Both the position numbers and the translations under genes were made by a program. Positions 18,169 through 26,900 of a DNA stretch of 41,988 nt are shown in pieces. This stretch comes from Candidatus Zixiibacteriota bacterium. GTDB lineage: Bacteria; Zixibacteria; MSB-5A5; GN15; PGXB01. The stretch is taken from the NCBI GenBank assembly GCA_900498245.1, contig LS998015.1, forward strand, positions 572,478 to 614,465, read 5' to 3'. A model generated the notes under the pieces. The model saw nothing but the letters and a program-made list of their open reading frames with translations, was not told where the DNA came from and ran no database searches. Within the stretch, counting starts at the first letter, position 1; the number at the start of each line of letters is the position of its first letter.

Positions 18169-18749
18169 AAGCGCTTCTTTTATTCCTATCGCTGATTTTT
18201 CTGATCGGTTGTTCCTCGAGCAACAAATCGGAGCCGGTCAAACTTACCGACGGCGCCGCCTATTTCCCGATTGCCGACGGTGACACCTGGTATTTTTCCG
18301 CATTTGGCGGGAGGAAGGTGGTTCGGACGGTTTCCGGTGATACTACCATTAACAGCCTGACGTGCAAGAGAATTCTGGAGAATGACACCACCCAGGAAGC
18401 GTGGTCGGTCGATGCCGCCGGATTCAAGACCCATCTTTTAATCCGCGACCACTGGTTCGATCCGCCACTTCTGATTCCGTTCAATCTGGAGCAGGGAAAG
18501 CCATATAGTTTCAGTTCGACCGTCTACTTCATTGTAAATGACACCACTTATCAATCACCGGTCGAGGGGACACTTACATTTGACGGTTATGTCAATAAGA
18601 CCGTCCCGGCGGGGACTTTCGGTAATGTCATAAAGCTGCATTATTTGCCGGACGATTATTCTGAGTTTTACGGCAAAGGGGTGGGGCTTCTCGATAACGG
18701 CGATTATGTGCTGGACAGCGCTTTTATAGACAGCGTCTGGTATAAATAA
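18165..18749 (+). CDS. Hypothetical lipoprotein
   Basis: A 194-residue lipoprotein with no family I recognise. The start ATG overlaps the stop of the thioredoxin gene by four bases (ATGA), indicating translational coupling. The signal peptide MKALLLFLSLIFLIGC ends in lipobox LIGC. The mature part begins with a Ser-rich linker and then reads like a beta-rich extracellular domain: YFPIADGDTWYFSAFGG, VPAGTFGNVIKLHYLPDD and YGKGVGLLD. Similar phrasing is common in lipoproteins of unknown function in this type of bacterium. Coupling to the TPR-thioredoxin gene suggests the two act together in the periplasm (inference). Confidence 0.72.
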   Translation: MKALLLFLSLIFLIGCSSSNKSEPVKLTDGAAYFPIADGDTWYFSAFGGRKVVRTVSGDTTINSLTCKRILENDTTQEAWSVDAAGFKTHLLIRDHWFDPPLLIPFNLEQGKPYSFSSTVYFIVNDTTYQSPVEGTLTFDGYVNKTVPAGTFGNVIKLHYLPDDYSEFYGKGVGLLDNGDYVLDSAFIDSVWYK

Positions 18750-18778
18750 CCGGCTGGCAGGTTGCTTTCCGGATTTTC

Positions 18779-18815
18779 GGCCCTGATGCAGACGAGCCGC
18801 AGAAGGGCCCTTTTT
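18779..18815 (+). terminator. Terminator after the thioredoxin-lipoprotein operon
   Basis: GGCCCT (18779-18784) pairs with AGGGCC (18804-18809) and is followed by C and five T. The loop is long (19 bases), so it is weaker than the others in this window. Confidence 0.5.
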
Positions 18816-18916
18816 ATGGCTTTGCCGGTATTCAGACCCGGCACTTTTTTGCCGATATACTATTAAACGGACAAATTGAATCGTATATATTTTTGAACAT
18901 GTTCGGGAAATGGAAT

Positions 18917-19447
18917 ATGAAATTGAATGTAAAAGAACTCATTTTAACCCTGTTTGCGGTGGCGCTGGCGGGAGCGGTTTTCGGCCAGGAGGTTCCGGCC
19001 AAGGCCGATTTTATTCTGAAGGCGATTGATGAAGTCACCTGGCCGGCCGACAAAGCCACCGGGACGGTCGTGATAACGGTCGTGGGGGAAACACCTCTTA
19101 AAGCGGCTCTTGAAAAGGATGCGGCTAAGGGGACCCCGGGGGGCAAGAAAATAGAAGTACGTTTCGCCGCCCCGACCGACGATTTAACCGGCTCGCAGGT
19201 GGTTGTCATAGGTGTCAAGCAATTGACCGATCTGGCCGCGGTGCTGAAGAAACTGAACGGTCAGCCGGTTTTGACGGTAAGTGATAACGGCACTTTTGCC
19301 GGTTTCGGCGTGATGATCGACTTTCTCAAGGATAAGCCGAGTAACGGCGCTCCGGTCAGTTATGCCTTAAATAAAATGTCGATGAAGGAATCGGGTCTCA
19401 AGCCGGGTGAGAATATCGTGAAGATGGCCGCGAAGACGTACGGATGA
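18917..19447 (+). CDS. YfiR/HmsC-like periplasmic protein (DUF4154)
   Basis: A 176-residue exported protein. In-frame ATGs lie at 18893, 18899 and 18917; the last gives the cleanest signal peptide (MKLNVKELILTLFAVALAGAVFGQ) and has a purine-rich stretch just upstream. The mature part follows the YfiR family: KADFILKAIDEVTWP, an ITVVGETPL strand, VRFAAPTDDLTGSQVVVIG, PVLTVSDNGTFAGFGVMIDFL, and a C-terminal helix ENIVKMAAKTYG. YfiR proteins repress diguanylate cyclases of the YfiN type from the periplasm, and relatives occur with many sensor systems. No diguanylate cyclase is adjacent; an HD-GYP protein is encoded about 15 kb away, which is not evidence of a link. Confidence 0.7.
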   Translation: MKLNVKELILTLFAVALAGAVFGQEVPAKADFILKAIDEVTWPADKATGTVVITVVGETPLKAALEKDAAKGTPGGKKIEVRFAAPTDDLTGSQVVVIGVKQLTDLAAVLKKLNGQPVLTVSDNGTFAGFGVMIDFLKDKPSNGAPVSYALNKMSMKESGLKPGENIVKMAAKTYG

Positions 19448-19463
19448 TAGCGAATAAATTCTA

Positions 19464-19499
19464 ACAAAAAAACCCGCCTTGAAAGGCGGGTTTTTTTGT
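19464..19499. terminator. Bidirectional terminator between yfiR-like gene and trpB2
   Basis: ACAAAAAAACCCGCCTT and its near-exact complement form a stem with GC-rich core CCCGCC/GGCGGG and long A and T runs on either side. It can end both the plus-strand YfiR-like transcript and the minus-strand trpB2 transcript. Confidence 0.9.
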
Positions 19500-19517
19500 G
19501 CAAGGATAATCATCGGC

Positions 19518-20873
19518 TCAAACTTTCGGCAGGCCGGCCGCGATATTCTTCACTTGCTCCTCCGTAAAATCGGCATCTTCGAGCGTTCCGGTGAGATATT
19601 TTTCATAGGCGGTCAGGTCGAAATAGCCGTGTCCGCTGAGACAAAAGGCGATAGTTTTCTTCTCGCCCGATTCTTTGCACCGGAGGGCCTCGTTGACGGC
19701 GACGCGAATGGCATGGGCGCTTTCCGGAGCCGGCAGGATTCCCTCGGTGTGGGCGAAAAGGACGGCGGCATCGAAAACATCCTTCTGCCTGACCGCTACC
19801 GCTTCAATCACTTTCTGATCATAGAGGTGGCAAAGAAGCGGGGCATCGCCATGGTACCGCAGGCCGCCGGCGTGGATGGCGGCCGGAACGAAGGAATGCC
19901 CGAGGGTGTGCATTTTCACGAGCGGCGTCAATCCGACGGTATCGCCGAAATCGTAGCGATAAAGCCCTTTGGTCAGAGAAGGGCAGGCGGTCGGCTCCAC
20001 GGCTATAAGGCGGATATTTCCCCCATTTTTCATCTTATCGCCGGCGAAAGGAAAAACGAAGCCGGAGAAATTGCTTCCGCCGCCGACGCACCCGATCATG
20101 ATATCCGGGGATTCATCGATTTTCTCGAACTGTTTTTTGGTCTCCAGGCCGACCACGGTCTGATGAAGCAGGACATGGCTCAGGACCGACCCGAGGGCGT
20201 ACTTGGTGTCATCATGTTTGGCGGCATCTTCGACCGCCTCGCTGATGGCGATCCCCAGACTGCCGGGGGAATCGGGTGATTCCGAGAGGACTTTGCAGCC
20301 GGAGTCGGTGAGATTGGTGGGGCTGGGGTGGACCTCGGCTCCCCAGGTTTCCATGAGGAGACGGCGGTATGGTTTCTGATTATAACTTACTTTGACCATG
20401 TAGACGGTACAATCGAGTCCAAAAATGCGGCAGGCAAAAGAGAGGGCGCTTCCCCATTGCCCGGCCCCGGTCTCGGTGGCCAGTCGCCTGACCCCTTCCA
20501 TTTTATTGTAGTATGCCTGCGGGACGGCGGTGTTCGGTTTGTGGCTCCCCGACTGGCTCACCGATTCATTTTTGAAATATATTTTGGCCGGAGTGCCGAG
20601 GGCCTTTTCCAAGCGGCGGGCGCGGTGCAGAGGGGTGGGGCGCCAGAGACGATAGGCATCGCGCACCGGCTCGGGTATTTCGATGAATCTCTCCTGACTG
20701 ACCTCCTGCTTGATAAGTTCCATCGGGAAGAGCGGCGCCAGGTCGGCAGGGCCGATCGGTTTCAAGGTGCCCGGGTGCAGGGGCGGTGCCAGAGGGGTGG
20801 GAAGATCGGCCTGAATGTTGTACCAGGCGCGGGGGATTTCATCTTCCGTCAACAGGATTTTATTGGTGTCCAC
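19518..20873 (-). CDS. trpB2: Tryptophan synthase beta chain, TrpB2 type
   Basis: A 451-residue PLP enzyme that condenses indole with serine or O-phosphoserine to give tryptophan. The start is a GTG at 20873 with GGAGG five bases upstream. TrpB2 rather than TrpB1 is shown by length (TrpB1 is about 400), the extended N-terminus, [13 protein letters not shown], the PLP lysine in SGSHKPNTA, the [14 protein letters not shown] block, [10 protein letters not shown] for the PLP phosphate, and [12 protein letters not shown]. TrpB2 enzymes do not normally form the complex with TrpA and are thought to salvage indole; at least one archaeal TrpB2 prefers O-phospho-L-serine (published work, recalled). No trpA or other trp gene is nearby. 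It lies 31 bases after the SerK-like gene, in one transcript behind the Trp attenuator. Confidence 0.92.
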   Translation of the reverse strand: MDTNKILLTEDEIPRAWYNIQADLPTPLAPPLHPGTLKPIGPADLAPLFPMELIKQEVSQERFIEIPEPVRDAYRLWRPTPLHRARRLEKALGTPAKIYFKNESVSQSGSHKPNTAVPQAYYNKMEGVRRLATETGAGQWGSALSFACRIFGLDCTVYMVKVSYNQKPYRRLLMETWGAEVHPSPTNLTDSGCKVLSESPDSPGSLGIAISEAVEDAAKHDDTKYALGSVLSHVLLHQTVVGLETKKQFEKIDESPDIMIGCVGGGSNFSGFVFPFAGDKMKNGGNIRLIAVEPTACPSLTKGLYRYDFGDTVGLTPLVKMHTLGHSFVPAAIHAGGLRYHGDAPLLCHLYDQKVIEAVAVRQKDVFDAAVLFAHTEGILPAPESAHAIRVAVNEALRCKESGEKKTIAFCLSGHGYFDLTAYEKYLTGTLEDADFTEEQVKNIAAGLPKV

Positions 20874-20904
20874 TATGACCTCCAGGGGTATATGTTAATA
20901 TATT

Positions 20905-21792
20905 TCATTCATCGAAACGAAAAGTCGGTTCCTGATAGAACCGGATCGCCTTGGCCAGGACCATCTTGTGAATCATTTCGGTCAGCCAGCGGTTTTTTTC
21001 ATCGAGGGTCAAATCGGATTTCAAAAATTCGAGCCGGATATTGAGGCCCAAAGCCCGTTTGGGCAGAAGGACCCGCGTGATGCCGGCCGGGAGTTTGCGT
21101 CCGGCCAGAACTATTTTTTCCACTTCGTCGATGCAGAACCGCCGAAAAGTTATCAGGGTCCGGAATTCGGGATAGTTTATTTTCAAATGCTCGAAATTGG
21201 CATAGCTGACCCGGTCGGAGTTGCCGGTATCGAGATAGAGATCGGTCAATTTTTTCAGATGGCTCAATTGATCCAGCAGGTCGCCGCCGTTATAGGCGGC
21301 GTAGGTCTCGCCGTTTTCGAAAAGGAACTGACAGAGATACCCGTCGCGGGCGTGCTCGGGATTACACTCCGAATCATCGCTGTTACGGGCCGCCTGCGCC
21401 GGTTCGGTTTTTTGCAGGCGGATCTCGGTCATTCCGGAAATATGATGCAGAAAATAATCCGGCCCGAGTTTTTCGACGGCATGATGCCAGCAACGGATTT
21501 CCAGGCCGGGGTCATCGGGATGAACCACCTGCACGGGGATATTTTCATATTTCAATTTTTTCAGGGCGGTGACCCGATTGGCTCCGTCGAGGATAATAAA
21601 GCGCCGACCATGATCGGCGACGGCGACAATAGGCGGGTTCTTTAAGATGCCTTCGGCTCCGAGCCGATTCACCAAATTTAAGAGCCGCCCCTCATCGGGG
21701 TCTTCGTGGAACATGAGACTATCGACATGAAGGACCCTTAGATCGGGCAATTCACCGATTTTCAGGTGATTGTTTTTGTTTTCCTCATTCAA
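20905..21792 (-). CDS. ParB/Srx-fold protein, SerK/SbnI-like (putative free serine kinase)
   Basis: A 295-residue cytoplasmic protein. The start is a TTG at 21792 with AGAGGT at 21803-21798. Residues 19-105 fit the ParB/sulfiredoxin fold as found in SerK (archaeal) and SbnI (staphylococcal), which phosphorylate free L-serine to O-phosphoserine: VDSLMFHED with Glu30 at the position of the catalytic glutamate, GILKNPPIVAV, and nucleotide-binding LDGANRVTALKKL (Asp69-Arg73). The segment ending LEIRCWHH also fits. Ordinary ParB features (helix-turn-helix, CTP-binding GERR box) are absent. The C-terminal 190 residues are unrecognised. It is the first gene of the operon with trpB2, whose co-substrate may be phosphoserine. 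A transcriptional-regulator role is the alternative. Confidence 0.68.
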   Translation of the reverse strand: MNEENKNNHLKIGELPDLRVLHVDSLMFHEDPDEGRLLNLVNRLGAEGILKNPPIVAVADHGRRFIILDGANRVTALKKLKYENIPVQVVHPDDPGLEIRCWHHAVEKLGPDYFLHHISGMTEIRLQKTEPAQAARNSDDSECNPEHARDGYLCQFLFENGETYAAYNGGDLLDQLSHLKKLTDLYLDTGNSDRVSYANFEHLKINYPEFRTLITFRRFCIDEVEKIVLAGRKLPAGITRVLLPKRALGLNIRLEFLKSDLTLDEKNRWLTEMIHKMVLAKAIRFYQEPTFRFDE

Positions 21793-21860
21793 AGGTGACC
21801 TCTTGATGTCCGGGATTAATTGCTTTTCATTTCATTTCGGCTTTTGCGGCAAATAAAAAA

Positions 21861-21942
21861 GGCGGGAACGCCGATTTAAGGTATTCCCGCCGAGGAAATT
21901 TATATATACCGGTGGGTATACCTAAGCCATACCCCACCACCA
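21861..21942 (-). promoter_or_regulatory. Trp transcription attenuator
   Basis: Four segments, in transcript order: 1 (21938-21929) overlaps the Trp codons; 2 (21922-21910); 3 (21892-21880); 4 (21872-21861). Segment 1 pairs with 2 over nine pairs with one bulged G. Segment 2 pairs with 3 at 11 of 13 positions (antiterminator). Segment 3 pairs with 4 at 11 of 12 counting one G-U (terminator), followed by six U at 21860-21855. A ribosome stalled on the Trp codons would cover segment 1 and free 2 to pair with 3, so transcription continues into the serK-like and trpB2 genes when tryptophan is scarce. I checked the pairings by hand. Confidence 0.85.
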
Positions 21943-21981
21943 ATTTACGTTATTCAGGATTTGGTTTTTGCAATTGCTCAT
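21922..21981 (-). CDS. trpL: Trp leader peptide
   Basis: A 19-residue ORF reading MSNCKNQILNNVNWWWGMA, with three consecutive TGG codons at 21942-21934 and a TAG stop at 21924-21922. It starts about ten bases after the predicted transcription start, with AGAG just upstream of the ATG. Trp is encoded by a single codon and is rare, so three in a row in so short an ORF directly before a terminator and a tryptophan synthase gene is the classic arrangement of a leader peptide that senses charged tRNA-Trp. The stop codon lies at the edge of RNA segment 2, as expected for attenuation control. Confidence 0.85.
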   Translation of the reverse strand: MSNCKNQILNNVNWWWGMA

Positions 21982-21996
21982 AATTAACTCTTCGAA

Positions 21997-22024
21997 AATA
22001 TACCAAAAACAGGACAAAAGTCAA
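21997..22024 (-). promoter_or_regulatory. Promoter of the trpL-serK-trpB2 operon
   Basis: On the minus strand TTGACT (22024-22019) and TATATT (22002-21997), each 5 of 6 to consensus, are spaced by 16 bases. Transcription would begin near 21990, immediately before the leader peptide. Confidence 0.7.
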
Positions 22025-22172
22025 GCGGTTTTCTTGCAGGCCGCCATAGGTTGTCGTAACTGTTTGATAATAAATAAAATAACAAAAAACGCCGGTGGAG
22101 CCGAATTGTTTTAATATGGACTGCTATTGACTATATTAAGTCGCTATGCCGCAATATGTTAGATATTAATTT

Positions 22173-22215
22173 CGGGGAATTATGCCCCACCGGGGTGAAA
22201 TTCCCCGGAGTTTTT
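22173..22215 (+). terminator. Strong orphan hairpin with T-run, plus strand
   Basis: CGGGGAATT (22173-22181) pairs perfectly with AATTCCCCG (22199-22207), with an inner CCCC/GGGG pair, followed by GAG and five T. No plus-strand gene ends before it. It may end a small RNA or be a premature terminator in the leader of the redox operon. The rest of 21985-22430 holds the trp promoter, AT-rich sequence and a loose repeat of TGCAATT type; I see no gene there. Confidence 0.5.
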
Positions 22216-22430
22216 GTCGCAAGTCTCACTTTCAAATGACTTTGACTTGAAAACGGCCCCGGCCGCCATGCCCATTATAGCATTATTCCTCAACGAGTTA
22301 GAGTCGGTGAATTGCAAACTACATAACTCCAATATCAATTGTCTCTTGATCTGCAATTGCGGTACAGCGGTTGCTTTGCCCTATTCTGTTATTTGTGACC
22401 TGTAGGCACCATTAATTTTAGACCGGGTGA

Positions 22431-22868
22431 TTGAGAGGGAGAGAAAGTGGTTCGGCGGTATCAGGACTGCCCCACATTATTTATAGACTGCGGGCCGGAT
22501 CGGGGGGGGGATTTCTGACTAACCGGCCTGTCAGGAAATCCGACAAACCGGAATCTTCTCCGGCCCCCAAACCGGAAGAGGAAAGACCGGCCGGACTTTG
22601 TTCGGTTTGCATTCATTCTTCCACCTGCGCGTATCTCAAATCTCACAAAGAAGGGGCGATTTTCTGCGAAATGTTCGAAGGGGAAGATCCTGATTCCTCG
22701 AAGGGGAAAATCGACGGCCCGGCGGTGGCGTTTCGTTCCGCCGCCAATGTTGCCGACCCCGAGAAGATTTATCAGGGCTTATGTGTCAACTGTTTTCATC
22801 GCACCCGATGCTCGTTAGCGACATCCCACGGCGGTGTCTGGCACTGCGAGGAGTACCAATTGGAATGA
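22431..22868 (+). CDS. Small protein with two CxxC-x5-C-x(11-12)-CE motifs
   Basis: Up to 145 residues. The start is uncertain. TTG at 22431 opens the frame but has a poor site. A GTG at 22447 has a good GGGAG site but is one frame off, and its frame closes at 22516-22518 just after a run of nine G (22502-22510). One extra base in that run would join the GTG to the downstream frame. The body has a Pro/Glu-rich linker and two copies of a cysteine motif, GLCSVCIHSSTC...FCEMF and GLCVNCFHRTRC...HCEEY, each with four Cys. The same motif opens the next protein. A metal or Fe-S site is likely, but the family is not known to me. It is the first gene of the redox operon. Confidence 0.65.
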   Translation: MRGRESGSAVSGLPHIIYRLRAGSGGGFLTNRPVRKSDKPESSPAPKPEEERPAGLCSVCIHSSTCAYLKSHKEGAIFCEMFEGEDPDSSKGKIDGPAVAFRSAANVADPEKIYQGLCVNCFHRTRCSLATSHGGVWHCEEYQLE

Positions 22869-22959
22869 AGATAAAAAATTTTTCAATAACGTCCGTCGGT
22901 ATAGCGGGCGCCAGTAAATTTTTTAAAACACCTGAGGATGACTCGGAGGAGGAATCGTA

Positions 22960-23901
22960 ATGACGTCAGTCCAAGATACTTCCGGTCTCTGCTCGACCTG
23001 TAATTTCGCCCCGAATTGCGTTTACAGGCAGGGTCGGGAAGGGCCGGTGCAATATTGTGAAATGTTTGCCGAGATAATCGAACAGCATACCGGCACTCAG
23101 GGAGGCTTGATTGCCACCCTGGAGGAGATTCAGGCCCGCTACGGCTATCTTCACCCGGAAGCGCTGAAGATGGTGGCGGAAAAGTCGGGCCGTTCCCTGG
23201 TCGATGTTTACGGTGTGGCCACTTTTTACCGGGCCTTCAGTTTGAAACCACGGGGAAAGCATCTCGTTTCGGTTTGTCTCGGCACCGCCTGCCATGTGCG
23301 CGGCGGTCCGACAATCGCCCGGGAACTGGAACGGCAACTCGGTATCAGCGCCGGTCAAACAACGCCCGATAATGAATTCACGCTGGAAACGGTCAATTGC
23401 CTGGGGGCATGCGCCCTGGGACCGATCGTGGTTATCGACGGTCACTATTTTTCCAAAGTGAAAACGACGATGGTCGGGGAGATTCTGGACCGGGCCCGGA
23501 GCGGTCTGGACAAGATCGAGATTATCACCGATCAGAGAATTTTCCCGATCGAAGTGAGTTGCGCCCGGTGCAACCACAGCCTGATGGACCCGCGTCATCC
23601 GATCGACGGTCACCCGGCGATACGGGTGACGGTGGCGTTCGAGCAGAAGCACGGCTGGCTGGCGCTTTCCAGTCTGTACGGCAGTTACAATACGGCGTCC
23701 GAGTATGAAATTCCGCCCGATACCGATTTGCAGTTTTTCTGTCCGCATTGCCATGCCGAACTGATCGGCGGCGCCAGTTGCACCGAATGCGGCGCGCCGA
23801 TGATCCCGATGATCGTCCGGGGCGGCGGTATCGTGCAAATCTGTTCGCGGCGCGGCTGCAAAGGGCACATGTTGGATTTGAGCGGGGCGCTCGTTCTCTG
23901 A
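22960..23901 (+). CDS. NuoE/HydC-like [2Fe-2S] subunit with extra N- and C-terminal cysteine domains
   Basis: A 313-residue protein, about twice the usual NuoE length. GGAGG lies seven bases upstream. Residues 9-40 repeat the cysteine motif of the preceding gene (GLCSTCNFAPNC...YCEMF). Residues 45-190 are a NuoE-type thioredoxin-fold domain: LEEIQARYGYLHPEAL, GVATFYRAFSLKPRGKH, then the four [2Fe-2S] ligands in CLGTACHVRG and CLGACALGP. The C-terminal 120 residues carry zinc-ribbon-like pairs: CARC, FFCPHCH, CTEC and CSRRGC. NuoE partners deliver electrons between the NuoF flavin and other clusters in NADH-dependent hydrogenases, formate dehydrogenases and transhydrogenases. The adjacent NuoF-GltD gene supports that role here. 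Confidence 0.82.
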   Translation: MTSVQDTSGLCSTCNFAPNCVYRQGREGPVQYCEMFAEIIEQHTGTQGGLIATLEEIQARYGYLHPEALKMVAEKSGRSLVDVYGVATFYRAFSLKPRGKHLVSVCLGTACHVRGGPTIARELERQLGISAGQTTPDNEFTLETVNCLGACALGPIVVIDGHYFSKVKTTMVGEILDRARSGLDKIEIITDQRIFPIEVSCARCNHSLMDPRHPIDGHPAIRVTVAFEQKHGWLALSSLYGSYNTASEYEIPPDTDLQFFCPHCHAELIGGASCTECGAPMIPMIVRGGGIVQICSRRGCKGHMLDLSGALVL

Positions 23902-23938
23902 GCGACGGCGGCTTATGCAATTAGGAGGAATTAATTAA

Positions 23939-26900
23939 ATGAAACGACTCAATACACTCGATGAATTCATTGACTTCCGCCGCCGGATCATGGCTGAAAA
24001 AGAAATTCAGTATGATAAGCCGACCCTGGTCATTTGCGCCGGAACCGGCGGGCAGGCCAGCGGATCCAATGATATCATCCGCATCATCAAAAAATATTTT
24101 CTCGATAAGGGTCTTCAGGATAAACTCGGTTTCCGGATCACCGGATGTCAGGGCTTCTGCGAGATGGACCCGTTTATCGTGGTTCAGCCGGGGCGCCATC
24201 TTTACCCGAAATTGAAGATGGAGGATGTGCCGCGCGTAATCGAGGCGGCGCTCTCGGGAAAAGTCGACGAGGGCCTACTTTATAAGGAGCCGAGAACCCT
24301 AGCGGTCTGTCACAGTCAGAACGACATTCCGTTTTTCCAGAAGCAGACGCGGACGATTCTCGGCAACAACGAGAAACTCGATCCGATCCGGATCCTGGAT
24401 TATATCGAGCAGGGCGGTTATGCCGCTCTGGAAAAGGCGATGAAAAGGAACAATCCCGACTGGATTGTCAACGAGGTCCTTAATTCCGGTTTGCGCGGAC
24501 GCGGCGGGGCCGGATTCCCGACCGGGAGAAAGTGGCAGTTGGCCCGGGCCTCGGGCAAAAGCGGCGGGCAGAAATATGTGGTCTGCAACGCCGATGAAGG
24601 CGATCCCGGTGCTTATATGGATCGGTCGCTTCTCGAGGGGAATCCTCATGCCATAATCGAGGGGATGCTGATCGCCGGCATGGCGATCGGGGCCACGCAG
24701 GGGTTTATCTATGTCCGAAGCGAATATCCGCTGGCCATCAAGCATACCCTGATTGCCTTAAGGCAGGCGCGCGACCTGGGCCTTCTGGGCAAAAATATTC
24801 TCGGCTCCGGGGTGGAGTTCAATATCGATATCGTCCGCGGCGCCGGGGCCTTTGTCTGCGGTGAAGAGACCGCGCTTATCAAATCGGTCGAAGGGTTCAT
24901 GGGCGAACCGCGGCAGCGTCCGCCTTATCCGATCGAAAAGGGTATCGGCGGTCACCCGACCTGCATCAACAATGTCGAGACACTGGCCAATATCCCGGTC
25001 ATTATCAGCCGCGGGGCCGAGGAGTACGCCAAGGTCGGTGTCCCCGGAAATACCGGCACCAAGATTTTCTCGCTGGTGGGGAAAATCAAGAATACCGGTC
25101 TGGTGGAAGTTCCGCTCGGTATCAAAATAAGCGATGTCGTGTATGATATCGGCGGCGGCCCGGTCGGAGAAGCCAAAATTAAGGCGGTACAGACCGGCGG
25201 CCCGTCGGGCGGTTGTATCCCGGCCAGCATGTTCGATCTGCCGATCGATTATGATTCTCTGGCCAAGGCCGGCTCCATCATGGGTTCCGGCGGTATGATC
25301 GTGATGGACGAGAACACCTGTATGGTCGATATCGCCAAATATTTCATGAGTTTCCTTAAAGACGAATCGTGCGGCAAATGTTTCACCTGCCGCAAGGGAA
25401 CGCAGAGGATGTATGAAATTCTCGACGATATCACCAAGGGTAAGGGAACGCTGGAACAACTGGATCTCCTCGAGGAACTGGCGCTGGTGGTCAAAGACAC
25501 GACGATGTGCGGTCTGGGGCAGTCGGCGCCCAATCCGGTTCTTTCGACCCTGAAGTATTTCCGGCAGGAGTATATCGAGCATATCGTCAACAAGCGGTGC
25601 CCGGCCGGAGTCTGCAAGGAACTGGTGGGAGCGCCCTGTCAGGCGGCGTGTCCGCTGGGGACCGAGGCCTGGCGCTATGTGGCGTATATCGCCCGGGGCG
25701 ATTTCGATGAAGCCTATCGGGTTATCCGCGAAGCCAATCCGTTCCCGTCGGTCTGCGCCCGGGTCTGCAACCATCCCTGCGAGAATAAATGCCGGGCCGG
25801 GGCCAGCGGCGGGGAATCGATTTCGATTCGGTCGCTGAAACGATTCGTGACCGATCGGACCGATCCGGCGTCATACATTCCGATCCGGCACCTGCGGGCC
25901 AATGAGGAATCGCCGCGTGTCGCGATTATCGGGGCCGGTCCCTCGGGATTGACGGCGGCGCACTATCTCTCGCTTCAGGGGTACAAGGTGACGGTGTTCG
26001 ATGCCGAGCAGAAGGCGGGGGGGATGATGTTTTCCGCCATTCCGGCGTACCGTCTCCCGCGTGAGGTCATCGAAAAAGAAATCAATGCTTTACTGGATGA
26101 AAATATCACTGTCAAATATAACTGCGCCCTCGGAAAAGATTTCACGGTCGACAGTCTTTTTGAGGAAGGGTTCAAGAGTGTTTACCTGGCCCTGGGGGCG
26201 CATCGCAGTATTCCTTTGAAGATCGACGGCGAGAACGCCGAAGGGGTTTACCCGTCGATACAGTTCTTGAGATCCTTCAATGTTTTCGGAAAGAAACTCG
26301 GCACCGGCGCGGTGGGCATAATCGGCGGGGGCAATTCGGCGGTCGATGCCGCCCGGGTGGCGCTTCGCCAGGAAGATGTCACCGGCGTGACCATCTTCTA
26401 CCGCCGGACCCGTCATGAAATGCCGGCTTTCGAAGAAGAAATCGAAGCGGCCGAACAGGAAGGGGTGGAACTGAAAACACTGACAGCTCCGCTCAAAATT
26501 CTAACGACGGGAGGTCGGCTCACCGGCCTGCAGTGCCAACGCAATGTTCTCGGTGAACCGGATGCCAGCGGCCGGCGCCGTCCTATCCCGGTTCAGGGAA
26601 GCGAATTTGTCGTCCCGCTCGATACCCTGATCGTCGCCATCAGCGAAGGTTCCGATATCGATTGCCTGGAGGTCGCCGGTCAGATGAAAATCGAAGTGGA
26701 TGAACGGTCCAGCACGGTCAAGGTCGATTCCGAGACGCTCTGCACCAATCGTCCCGGTGTCTTTGCCGGCGGTGATCTGGTGACCGGGCCCAATACGATT
26801 GTCGACGCCATAGCGGCGGGCAAGCGGGCCGCGGTAATGATTGACCGGTATGTCCGCGGCGTGGAACTCAAGCAGCCGGCGGCGGTTCGTCTGCCGAAGA

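Noticed and set aside
20905-21792. Chromosome-partitioning ParB
   Set aside because: No parA neighbour, no helix-turn-helix and no CTP-binding GERR box; the motif set fits the SerK/SbnI branch of the fold better.
22214-22405. A 63-codon frame just after the orphan hairpin
   Set aside because: No Shine-Dalgarno site and no recognisable sequence; it begins at the end of the terminator T-run.
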